From positions 276,001-340,000 of the forward strand of contig WARS01000126.1 of assembly GCA_008933995.1 (NCBI GenBank): 64,000 nt of DNA, written 5' to 3'. A program made the translations under genes and the position numbers. The notes beneath the pieces were generated by a model, which saw only the letters and a program-made list of their open reading frames with translations, was not told where the DNA came from and did not search any database. The stretch is from Datnioides undecimradiatus (Eukaryota; Chordata; Actinopteri; Lobotiformes; Datnioididae). Shown one piece after another: positions 27,191 to 38,660 of the stretch (within the stretch, counting starts at the first letter, position 1; every line of letters begins with the position of its first letter).

Positions 27191-30100
27191 ACATACTGAA
27201 GCTCAGACCTGTTGAAAGATGACTATATGGGGGGAAACCTTCGGTCTTTCTAAAGTTCAGGTGAGCCCTCTGGTCTTTTTGGTGTAGACTATCAAATCGC
27301 TGTTGGCACATTACACCACTAAGTGCCAGACTTGCTTAATTATTGTGAATCATTCAGGTTTTAAGATCTAATGTCCAGGTTCCTGTCATTAATTAACTGA
27401 TTAATTTATAAATGTGAGGGAACTGACTTAAAATAAATAGACACAAAGCTACTAATGTGAATCTGGATTGACATTATTGCATTGTGCACTTAGGCCACTA
27501 TGGGGCTGTGTCATACAATCTCTGTACATTCCTGAAACTGACAAAATACAATTTATTCATTTCATTCTTTACACATCTACCACTGTCATTTCTCATCCAC
27601 ACAACTGCATGCAACACCATGATTGTTCCCTATCTGCACGAGCCTTTCAAGACATTTGCCTTTGGACATGTTCAGATGACACATTGTACAAACTAGTTTG
27701 TATGATGCATGCTGGGAATCTTTAGCCATGGGGTTGTAGACCGCAGATGGGTGGCAAATAAAATGAAATATATAAATAAATAAGTGTGTTAGTAAGATGT
27801 TGTTCCACCACAAGCCTATAGAACAGCTTCACTGTTGCTTTCAAAGTCTTTGTAATTAAGTAGTAGTTGGGTTTTGGTCCAGATATGGTATGGTCAACGT
27901 TTGGGCCTCAGTGTGTAGTCTGAGCTAAATTCCAGCTTTACTCGCTCTAAATAATTCCTATATATATAATAAGTCCTCGAGATAAAATTCAGACTAAATC
28001 ATGAAGGGGAAGACACGCCCGTTTGATATGCCAGCAATGTGTTTTTTTTGACAGCATGTTATGGAATAACACAATTTATTTGAATTTTCATACCCCTACA
28101 TTGTCAGTGGTATACTGGACAGGAAATGATCCAGTGGATGATCTAAAAGGCTCTCTGTAGCATGGTTGTTCGTACAGTTTGTACATTGCTATATTTTTGG
28201 GAATCAACATATACACTGCCTAGTTTAGAGTTCCTTTAAATTCTAAAAATGGGCTAAAGGTCGCTGTTTTGACACAGCGGAGGAGACCCAGAGGACATAC
28301 ATAACGGGACTTTGAGCGAGCGATCTAGGTATGGCAGGAGTTCATCTCTGCAGGAACCTAGGGAACCTACTGTGAAGGGAACTGGTGGCTTAATATAAAG
28401 CTGGTACTGTTTCTGCTTGTTATAGACACATTCCCACAACAATGTGATGGCACCAAGTGCTGCAATGTTGTCCGTTTTGTCCAAAGATATGTTCATTTAC
28501 AACATTTCCTCATTAGGTTAAAACAAAAAACATCACTGAGCATTTCCTTTAAAACAGATGTGCTTGTGCAGGTAAACTGTATATAAGCATTATTTCTAGA
28601 AGACAGGTCTGTCTGTCGAGCTTTAAAAGATCCTCTCATGGCATCACGAAGAACTTCTTGAGGCTCTTACTTTATATTGCAAAAAGCAAAGAGCGTTTCT
28701 ATTTCAGAGGAAGAGTGTCACTCAGACAGACAAAGAGTACTGCAGAGTAGGTTCGTGAATGACGCTGTTCATCCTGCAGCCTCTTCAAAGTTACCATCGA
28801 AAAACCCAACTCAAGTCACTCTCATACTCTCATCTCTTAATTGAATTTCCATATTTTATGAAAATCTTTGAACATCGCGGTGTATCCACTATATGTTTCA
28901 TGTTTTGGGACTAATCAATACAGGCGCAATTAAAGTTAATGCTCTGTATGGAAATCCAGTTTTCAGGGCACTGCAGTCTCGTTATCTCTTACTCTTTCTA
29001 TACATTCATGCATATGAATTTAGCAAAGGATCAAAGATCTTGAGTCGACCAGAAGACAGGATTACGCTGCCGATGTCTTCCGCAATCTTATCAGTAAACT
29101 GTCTCCTAATCCCGTTGGGAATGAAAAGCAACACCCATCCTTTTTTACACCACTCCTCCTGCTATCAGATGCATACCCCTTGTTATGCTAAAAGGATACT
29201 GAAATGTCTCAACAAAGATGCAGCCTAAAAGGCATCAAAAGACAGTCACAAATGATTTCTAAAGAGCTCAGAATTATCTCAGAAGAGCTTGCTCTTTTGA
29301 ATTTCTAAATAGCCGCAGTGGAAACAGCACTTTTTGATCCCTTTGAAAACTCATCTTCGCCTTTATTCTCAACAAACAAAACCGATAACGGTCCTTGTCC
29401 ATCTCGACCAACAGGCTGCTCAACTTTGACCGTAACGCATTTCACATATGCTTAGTTGTCTCAGGATGGGAGGAAATGAGGTGATTTGTCTGCTTAGTTT
29501 TCCTTGCCCAAACCATTTGCAGAACCAAACTTGAAACGTCAGCTTTAGCTTTGAGGAAATGCATCAGGACCGGTACCATCATAAAAATAAATAATATCTG
29601 GGTCTGGGCCATTTTCAGAACTGTCATCTAGTCCAGGGCTTTGGAGAAAGCCACCTCAGAATGAAGTGTGTGAGGAATAAGGAGTTATTATTAGAGGGAG
29701 GCCGGCCTCCAGGATCCAGCACACTCTCTGGCTCTGGGAGGTGGATTCTCTGGACAGACAGAAAAGAAAAGGCGAGGAGTTACACTCACGGCCAACAATG
29801 ATATCATCTCATGTTCTGATTTTTCGTTCTTATTACCAGAGGATTTGCATTGTGGGAGACACATTTGGAATTTTTCTGCTTCTTTGTTTTTGTCTTCTAG
29901 CCTGAGGGGCTTGAAGCAACACTGCCTGAACACTGGGCAGCATTGGGCGAGATACTCGAAGAATGTAACAAATTACAAACATTCTTATCGGCCTCAGTGG
30001 GACTGGTATACAGTGGCATAAGGCTTGTTTCAACATTGCTGAGGCACATGTGGTGTGAGGGCGGCCTAGGGGTCCTACACCTAGAAGTTTTGGGTGTCAA

Positions 30101-30948
30101 ACAGTGGATTTTCCATATTTCTAGTCTATTTATATTGTATTACTTTAATTTTGTGACTTTATTCATTGTTTATATGTGGAAATATGTTTATGTCAAGAAA
30201 AACACAAACTCCAGGTTCCAAACTGGTGGAAGATGGCACAGTAAGGTTCTCAGGCATTCGGCTTTGCTCTCAAATGTTGTTTCTCCAGCCTTTTCTCATT
30301 TACTGTTATCCCAGCTGAGTCAGTTCAACAAGCATAACTTTGCCTTCCATCTCTGTTTATGCATTGTGCTTCTGAGAAGCAACCTCTTTAAATGTGCATA
30401 TGGCACAGGTCAATACTAAACTAAATCCATTTTAATTCATCTATAACCAGCTCTTTGTGCACATCTCTGTGTTTTGGAGTGATATTTAGAAATCATTTTC
30501 ATCTTGTTATTGAAGCTTTAGTCATAACTGATTATAACCTTGATTAAAAATAAAAATTAATAAGAGAATGAGACCTTGCTGAAGTAAACCTTGAGGGTTT
30601 TTTCTTCCAGAACTAACTATGGAAATCAAAAATGGTTTAAAATCTGTGCATGAGTCATGACAGGGAAAATCACCAAACAACATATCTTTAGCATGAAGGA
30701 TTACTTGCACTTATCCCATATTGCAGAACTGTAAGTAACAAATTGCGTTTATTCTCGTTACTGTAGTAAAGTTGTATTTGTGTAACTTGACTCCTTAAAA
30801 TCAGTAATTTTACCTGTACACAAGTATCTTACTTGTTTAATGCGCATTGGTGAGCATGAAACATCCACAATGCTATTTGACTAACAGGTGCATGCTGGGA
30901 CTGGCTAAATGCTGGATGCTAAAACGCTCCAGGTGGACTGGTTACAGT
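27191..30948. other. Gene-free stretch
   Basis: No coding exon is supported. Open frames such as 29943-30419 lack family signatures. An AT-rich patch lies at 27955-27970. Confidence 0.4.
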
Positions 30949-31618
30949 GGGACAGAGAGGCTGAGTGGACTGGTTATAGAGTTAGACCCCACTAACACTG
31001 AGTGGAACACATTACATGGGTACTTAAATCACTCCACTGGCTTCAGAGTACTACTGCAGAGTACTACTAGTCAGAGTACTACTACTTTACATACCACCTG
31101 TCCATAAATCACTAAATGGTCTCAGTTTCTTGCGTATTATGAAGCATCCGGACAGCTCAGGTGATCTGGGACAGCTCAGGTCGAGCTGAAGCAGCCTTTA
31201 GCCGTTTAATTGAGTCTGTGCTCCTGACCTGTGGAACAAGCCACCTGAATACTTTACGAAAAACCATTTCAGCTCATTTAAATCAGTTTTAATATTACTG
31301 GTCACTGCAGTGTTCGAACAACTTGGAAACATAACTCCTTTTAATGTCCTTTCAATTTAATGTCTTTGTTTTTAAATGTAATATCTTTTTTATTGTCGTA
31401 TTTCTGCTTTTTATTGTCTTTTAAACGTTTGTCTCTTTTAAACGATTGTCTATAAAACTGAAAATGACTTTTAATTGATTTCTATCTTAACTGCAGTTTC
31501 TTTTTAATTCATTTCAATGCCCCTCTAAGGCACTTTGGATCGCCTTGAGTTCCTTGAGTTGGTCTGTATAAATGAACTTGCCTTGCTCGGGATAGAGAGG
31601 CTGAGTGGACTGGTGATA
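30949..31618 (+). mobile_element. 5'-truncated LINE 3' end flanked by a near-perfect 30-bp duplication
   Basis: The stretch 31160-31588 reads as a LINE 3' end on the plus strand: ctgacctgtggaacaagccac, catttcagctcatttaaatc, and finally gcactttggatcgccttgag...tctgtataaatgaacttgccttgct. This ending is typical of fish L2/Rex-type elements. The flanks 30949-30978 and 31589-31618 agree at 28 of 30 positions, consistent with a target-site duplication. Part of the flank also recurs just upstream (30931-30946), so local tandem duplication is an alternative. The portion 30979-31160 is not recognised. Confidence 0.58.
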
Positions 31619-32760
31619 TGATGCACTGAGAATGAACTCGTTGAACCCGGAGCAGATCACGAAGGACTTTGCTGCAACAGCTCCCATGATTCCTCTCTGC
31701 CTCACAACATGTGATCCTGTCTCTCAATCAAAAGCATCATTCTCTTTGTTTGCTTTCGAGGTTGCAAACTCCAAACTCCAAACACCACCAACTTTTCTGG
31801 AGACTCCTACTTTTGTTTGAGTTTTCAGTTAAAGATCACTTATTTATTTTTATCGTTGAACCTCGTATCTGAGACGCTCATATGAACAGAAGTGGCATGT
31901 GCGAATAATTTGAGAGTTTGTGGCATTCGCTAGATATTTTTTTTCCCCAAGTGTCTTCATAGCAAAACTCTAATTTGAATCCATCAAATAATTGCTGAGA
32001 CATTTCACCCAGAAATGTCAGCTTGCTGGTGGCATTTGGGATACATTGTCTGCGAACACGAACATCTATACCTAATTTGTGCCAATCCACAAAGTAGATG
32101 ACAAGATATTTCAGTCTGACTAAGTGAACTAAATCTGGTAAAACTACCAAATTTCATGGCAGCCTGTCCAACAGTTGCTGAGATAGTACATGACATGTCA
32201 TTGCCTTTGTTTACTCTGTATTTGTACTTTCTACACTTAATTCGTCTTATCTGTGTGAATAACACTGCGCTGGTAATCACATTTTCTTAGAATTCATGTG
32301 CAAAACATGTGTAAAGTGTATTTCTTTCGATAAATAAACCTGCTATCACATGTACACGATCCAATATCTGCTCCCTTTGTGTAACAATTAATGAATAAAA
32401 CATTAAAATCTCATTTTACAGCGGCTCTTGTGAAAAGCAAAGAGAATAGAAGGTGTTGGAGTTGGTTTTGGAATCATGGATTACGTGGGTTACCGAAAGT
32501 GCTGGAGAGACGCCGACTTTTTGAAGGAGGGGTATACAGGATTGGAGAACGCGGGGGTGTGTGTGGGTTTTTTTTTTTTATATATGTAACTTTTTTTTTT
32601 GCCTTTGAAACCCAGTCTCAGAGGCTTTGTGCAGCTGTCACATAATGGGGTTTCCTGTCACAAGGCTGTCTGATGCTATTAATTTGCTTCGCCCACAATG
32701 TTCTTCGCGGCTACCACCTATACACCAAACGGTGAGCTTGTCGATGCTGCCACATCTCGC

Positions 32761-32791
32761 TCTCTCTCTCTCACTCTCTCTCTCTCTCTCC
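32761..32791. repeat. (CT)n microsatellite with one interruption
   Basis: About fifteen CT units broken once by TCAC. The opposite strand is a GA tract. Confidence 0.9.
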
Positions 32792-34807
32792 GGCCCTCCC
32801 TCTCAGAGGCACCATCTTTTCAAAGAGCTGCGGCACTGCTGGAGAGCCTTTTCTTTAAAGAAACCAGAGCAATGTGGGGGGTGGGCCCAGGGTTTCAACC
32901 TGCATGGTCTTTCCAAACATACAAGAGGGACGAGGCCTGAGCGTGAATAAATACGGCACAGCCAAAGCTGCTTTCTGAAGAAACGCACCCCTTAGACCTG
33001 TCTTGGGGCGAAAAGGGGGAAAAAAAGGACTTTGGAAGAAAGGCAGAGTAGAGAAAGAAAGAGAAAGGAGGTATTAGGAGCGCCCCCCGTCAGCCACCTG
33101 GAGTTCCTGCAGCCTCTCAGTGCATTCCAAGGATCATGAAAATGAGGCAGAGGGAGGGGGGTGGAAGAAAGAGAGGGGGTTTTATTAAGAAAGGCCCAGG
33201 AGATACAGTCAACCCCCCACTGGCCCTGCTCTTTTCACTGAATACACAAGACGACAGGGGCGGCCTCTCTATCTGAAACAACCCCTGGAGGGCTGTGAAG
33301 GAGCTCTCCTCTGTTCTTCAGCAGCCTATTGGACATGCAGGCCTGGAGGAGATCAGGAGGGCAGCTCCTCAGACAGAGAGAAACAAAACAGAGCTCGGAC
33401 TGAAACAAGATAGGGAGAAAGAAACAGAGGCAGCCGAATCGCTGAGAGGCTTCATATTAACAGGATATGGGAGGAAGGGGTGTCAGACTGATGAGACAAG
33501 GGTGAGCGTGGGGGCAAATGTCACTAATCATACAGGCTTGACCTTTGTCTGCACTGCCACGTCACAACAACATGCAATACGGTATATGCACACAAAAAAG
33601 GCCAGTCAAACGGCCCTGAGCAGTGTTTACTGCTACATAGGACTGAAACAAGACAGCTGCCCGCTCATCAAATGTAGGTAATTTAGGAGAAAAGACTGAT
33701 TTAGCAGTAAATAACACAGAGGTCTCCTGAACAAAGAATGGGTCAACAGAAACAATGTTTTTGAGTTACTGTAGGTGTGTTAATTCAGTCTAATGTCTAA
33801 TGTCACTTTCACACTGCACAAAAAACACCACTATCGCCTGCTAACATAGCAGTCATTGTGAATGTGCACAGTCGGGATTCAAACTCACGTCAAATGACTC
33901 TACAGTGGTCAATCCTCCTCCAGCTCCACTCAGCATTAATGTCAACACAACGCCTGGATAGATCTGCTTATTTCTGAACTCTCTCAGTCAGCGATGCACA
34001 GAAAGTGACTTGTAAACAGCTGGTTAACCAGCAGCATTACCAATGTTTGCAGAGCAAAGGAACAATGGATGATGTTGGAAATCATATAGTGCAAGATGCA
34101 TAACAGAAGATTGGTAGGACAGAGGTGTTGCCATATCACTTTCTACTGTAACCCCTTTTTAGAGTGTGGGTTGTGATGTTGGACGTGATGCACAAGGAAA
34201 ACTACAGAAAGGCAAATGCGCCTACATGCAACATGAAAACAGTCAGCGGCCTACAAAATGTCAGAAATTCTTGAAAAATGTCAATGAAAATGTTTTGGTT
34301 GTGTCCTGAAATAGCTTAAGTCTGACCAGCAGCACCCAAGCATTAAATTCAAATTGAAATAAAAAAATATAAAAGGAGAGAGAAACCAAAAAAAATCACT
34401 GAAAGGATTATTGATTTCTTAAAAATGTGGTATAATTATATGTTTCTGTACGTTCAGTCCATTTGCCATTTCAGCCAAAGTCGGGATTTAAAGCTTCTCA
34501 AGTACTAGCACTGACTTTCAGAAACTGGCGGACAACAAACCAGAGCTAAAAGGCTGTGAATGTTAGACATGCATTTGTCATGTGGCTCATGTGCTCACTG
34601 TGAAAGCAAAGCATTGGTTAACGAACAATTAACCATAAACTTGTAAACAGATTTGCATTCCTGTTAGTTTGTTTTGTAGTCTTACTGCCCCCTGGTGGTC
34701 CATAATGTCATCATGCAGCTTTAAGTTGGACATCTAGAGGAGAACAGACTATTCTTACTTGTTAAAGGACAAATAAACAAATAAAATCTAGAAATATCGA
34801 TATTAAA

Positions 34808-34867
34808 GCCAAACCAAATGCTGTTAGAGCCAAACCAAATGCTGTCAAACCAAATGCTGTTAGAGCC
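34808..34867. repeat. Short tandem repeat, 21-bp unit, three copies
   Basis: The core ccaaaccaaatgctgtta is repeated. The middle copy lacks the trailing TAGAGC, so spacing is 21 then 17 bp. Confidence 0.85.
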
Positions 34868-35351
34868 ACTTTAGGTGAATTTTATAAAGAACATTTAAAA
34901 GGAACACCTTGAACATGCCAGTCAAGTGTCTCACAAGGAATGTCTCAAAGACTTACACTCCCTGCTTGCTAAAGCTTGTCCTCAGTAAAACTCCTCATGA
35001 CATTGAATCTATTCAAACAGACAGAAAGTATAGAGCTTTATGTGTTAACAGTTACACAAGCCCCAAATTTATCTTCCCTCCAGAGCTTCGGATTAATATT
35101 TATATCAGACAGGAGGCCATTTTTTGGTCAAACCCCACCCCCAGAACTCCAAATGTTTCTTCCCCCTTTTTCCGCCTCACTGCACACACACACAGACATG
35201 TGTGTGTATCATCTGCGTGTAATTTCAACAAATGTTGAAAACCTCTGGAGGTGTAGGTCTACAAATGATCCATGTGTTTGTGTGTTTGCACATGCTCAAA
35301 CACAATTCAACTTCAAGTGCTCTCAGACATGCTCGTGCACTACTGGAGAAC

Positions 35352-35354
<3 letters not shown>

Positions 35355-35393
<39 letters not shown>
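35355..35393. repeat. (CA)n microsatellite
   Basis: Thirty-nine bp of uninterrupted CA. A second tract of the same kind starts 120 bp downstream. Open frames across both encode only Thr-His runs and are not genes. Confidence 0.97.
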
Positions 35394-35395
<2 letters not shown>

Positions 35396-35511
35396 CACCA
35401 GCCTGTACAAGTACCCTTTTTATTGTCTGAATGGTCCAAGTCTCCTCACAGAGCTATACAATCCCCACCATATGTTTGCATGAGAGCCTCCTCCAACTGC
35501 ATTGCGTACAT

Positions 35512-35512
<1 letters not shown>

Positions 35513-35556
<44 letters not shown>
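35513..35556. repeat. (CA)n microsatellite
   Basis: Forty-four bp of uninterrupted CA on the same strand as the neighbour at 35355. Confidence 0.97.
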
Positions 35557-35560
<4 letters not shown>

Positions 35561-37080
35561 CTCCCATTACGTCATGGTGGAGGTATTTGAGCTGGACCTA
35601 TGGGGATTACGAAGTGGAGAGAGCTGAAACTTCTCCAGTAAAACCTCTGCACATTTTGGCTTCGTATCCAGCTACTTTCACTCCCCCTCCCCATCCATGC
35701 ACCTGCTTCTAGTTATTACCATCCATCCCTCCCCCAACCTTCACTCTTCCCTGCAGGGAACCACAGCCTGGGCTTTTCAAACTTCCTATTCAGTAGGTAG
35801 AGCACTGGAAAAACAGCTTCACAGCAGAGGCCTTACTTTACTGGTTTTACCTCATCGCTGAGATACATCACCTCAATGCAAGAGCTGCCTTCGCTTCTCT
35901 GAGACCACCAAGAGGAGTAAAGGCATCCATGGAGCTCCTGAGAATGTAAAGAACACAACAGTGCGAGCACGCGCATGTGGTAGTTAATCCACCTGTGGCT
36001 GCAGTGCAGTGGCTGTGGGGCTCTTCATTCTCAAAGTGGAGTGGATCTTCACAAAAAGGAGAAAAGGCATGTGACTTGACCCTCACACAAAACGTACCAG
36101 CAGAAATCGTATTTTTAGTTTCACCGTGGTGCGAGCAATGTAACAGTTGTGAGAGTGTTTCATGACCAGTTAACAGATGGATTATTTTAAGCAGCATGAT
36201 GAAATATTTTGCTTGTTTCAGCTTCAAGCTTTGATGCTGAATGTCTTTGCATATATTTAGACTGTAACTCAGAAATAATCAAATTTTGTCATTACATACA
36301 TTTTACAGATTTAAGCCAGGACATTAACACAGTAAGTATATGTACTTTCATAACGCAATTGAAATAGAAGCAAAACTGAATTTGGTTTGGTCACTCCCAT
36401 GCACATGATGGTTTTTTTCTTATCTGTAAGGCATTTGGGGGGTTAAGTTACCTGAGTCCCTCCATTTATATTTCAGTTAGCTTAACAATGTTAATATTTG
36501 TTGCCATGATCCTTTCATATGAGTCTGCTGTTGCTTTTTCAAACACTGGAGTGAACAACAACACCTCAACATCCACTACACATTCTGAGTATTTCTGAAC
36601 TGCTTAATCATGGAACAAATTCAATACAATATCATAAAACCATAATATAACATGTATAGTAAGTAAAAATAAGTGTGATTCAGAAACGTGATAAAATGCT
36701 ACTTATATGCACACATGTCCACAAACAAAGGTGATGCCTGGTACTAGAATAGCACTACACTTGATCACTTTTAGAGTAATTTACCATCATGTGACAATGT
36801 AATGGCAATATTAATATGGCGTTACCATGGTACTCATATTAAATTTTCACTGAAGCTTGAATAAGACCCAAAGAAATATTACTTTATATTCTATATTATT
36901 GTTCTTTTATAACTGTAATCCAGGCATTGAACTCTGGCATGCATTAGTTGCTTCATTCATGCTTCATCATTAGTGGCTGGGTCACTAGCTCCTGGGCTGA
37001 GTTGACCGACTGAGCTGGCCGGTAACAGCCAGTGTCATTGCTGCTGGTGTACAGCACCATCATAATGTGATCGTCTGATA
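35557..37080. other. Gene-free stretch
   Basis: Nothing beyond unique-looking AT-rich sequence is recognised. Confidence 0.4.
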
Positions 37081-37420
37081 TAAGGTGCAGTCAAAATGAC
37101 ACATGAATATTTCTGCTGTTCCTGAAAGCAGCAGGGCCTAGTAACATGCATGCTGCAGCTGCTGGCTCTAATTGCTGTGTGTTAATATATACTGGATTAC
37201 ATTGCTTGAACTTCAGGACCCTGTGCAGCCATGCAATGCCGCCCATACATTCACTGTAGAGCACAACAGAGAGCAAGCAAACATCAAAATCCATGTCAAA
37301 GCCAAGCTTCATGCAGAGGATCATCACCGTCTACGACCCAGAGACCAAACAGCTGTCGGAAAATGGAAATGTGAAGATGTGAGTCAAACAGTTCTTGGGC
37401 TAACTACAAGTCCATGAGAA
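37081..37420 (+). mobile_element. Mariner-like transposon relic
   Basis: A segment near 37250-37330 reads VEHNREQANIK, resembling the start of mariner transposases (EQRxNIKFC). In a neighbouring frame, 37322-37362 reads ITVYDPETKQLSE, resembling the YDPETKxQS motif that lies before SPRPKK in mariner transposases. The two are only tens of bases apart, so most of the gene is deleted. The left part (aggtgcagtcaaaatg, then ctgttcctgaaagcagca) recurs in diverged form at 56381. Family assignment is tentative. Confidence 0.5.
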
Positions 37421-38447
37421 CATTAGAAGATGTAAGGAGGAACATTGGGAAAGGCTTATGATCTCATTGATTATCTTTTTAATCTGTGGCAAAAAAGCAG
37501 CAGATGAATTCTCTAATTCTTTGCATGTCGGTGTCACAAGGACACCCTTTCACATCAGATACCAAGGATTTAACAATGGCATGTCCTTCCAAGGGGTGCT
37601 ACAAAAGTTGGATGTTGGACCCTATTTGAAACCCCAGTTGCCTAAGTAAAAATGTGCAAATCGATATTGCCAAGCAACATGAGTCAATCAAAACTGTCTC
37701 TCCTGCCACATTGGGCGGGTTAAAGTCTGGACCTCCTTGAAGACCTCACACCGATAGGCCTCTCTCCCTTTCTTCTGCCCTCTATTCTTCATTATCTAAT
37801 TCAAGTGTCAGTTTTCAGCCGGCGCCTGCGTTGACGCTTTCTTCTGCCATTGTCTCTGCTCCGCGGGGCGGGATGCCTCCCACTTAATCGTTGATCCAAT
37901 TAGTTTGGGAAACCTTTCTCTGCTTCTTTACACGAATGAAGGGCACTGAATAAAAATGTGCAACAAAAGAAGTAAGTTAACACAGAGCAGTGTCATTGAT
38001 TGACAACGGTGCCAAAATGCCTCTGTGTTACCATTATGCCAGATCGAGTTATGGAACCTTAGCAGAGAAAGGTGGCCCTGATGAAAGACGTGAACATGTC
38101 TAATTAACTTGTGTCAAATAAAAGTTTCCAGCTCCACACAAATGACTCAACCACCCCACGGCTTTTTATGGTTTTGCCTCCTGGAAGGGCTTTTTAAATG
38201 GCAGGAGCTGATTAAACTGATGTCATTTGATTTTTTTTTTTTTTTTTTGCAGCACACACCTGGCATCTCTATGCACCATTCTCTATTGGGCACACAAGGG
38301 AAACACTGCGCTGTGCTACAGTAGGTTTCGAACTGCCACACACTGTAGGGGGGCGGTAATAAACTCTGCAAGAAAAGGTATTCCAGCACTTGTTAGAATG
38401 TAACTATGCACTTCTTTGTTAAACTTGGGTTGACTTAACCCCTTTGC

Positions 38448-38660
38448 CTAATTGGTCATATTCCCAATGGTTCATAAAATGTGCACGCAGTACGTGGCTG
38501 TTGTGAATAGACAAAATCAATAATAATTAGGATAAGCCCGTAATTAGCCGGCTGTAAAGTTACACAGCTGTATGTGCCGAATGGCGGAGTGGAGAATCAC
38601 AGACACGGCATTCTCTCTGTAATTTCGGGCTGCATTATTTGATCGGGCTGGCTAATTAGG
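38448..38660. promoter_or_regulatory. Candidate non-coding regulatory element rich in homeodomain-type TAAT sites
   Basis: TAATTAG occurs at 38524-38530, 38541-38547 and 38653-38659, and CTAATTGG at 38448-38455: four TAAT cores in about 210 bp. Nearby is a palindromic gccggc (38547-38552). This clustering is typical of developmental enhancers, but conservation was not tested. Confidence 0.3.

Larger units (their letters stand above)
31619..35354. other. Gene-free stretch with a polypyrimidine tract and purine-rich blocks
   Basis: A (CT)n tract lies at 32761-32791 and T-runs near 32571 and 32591. Long purine-rich runs occur at 33005-33075 and 33140-33180. A short 21-bp tandem repeat lies at 34808-34867. 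No gene is supported. Confidence 0.45.

Noticed and set aside
24529-35556. Repeat arrays that might look like CRISPR
   Set aside because: They are simple CA microsatellites in vertebrate DNA, with no spacer-repeat structure and no cas genes.
34976-35590. Longest plus-strand open frame apart from the kinase tail (204 codons)
   Set aside because: Most of its length is Thr-His coding from (CA)n tracts; no domain and no splice support.
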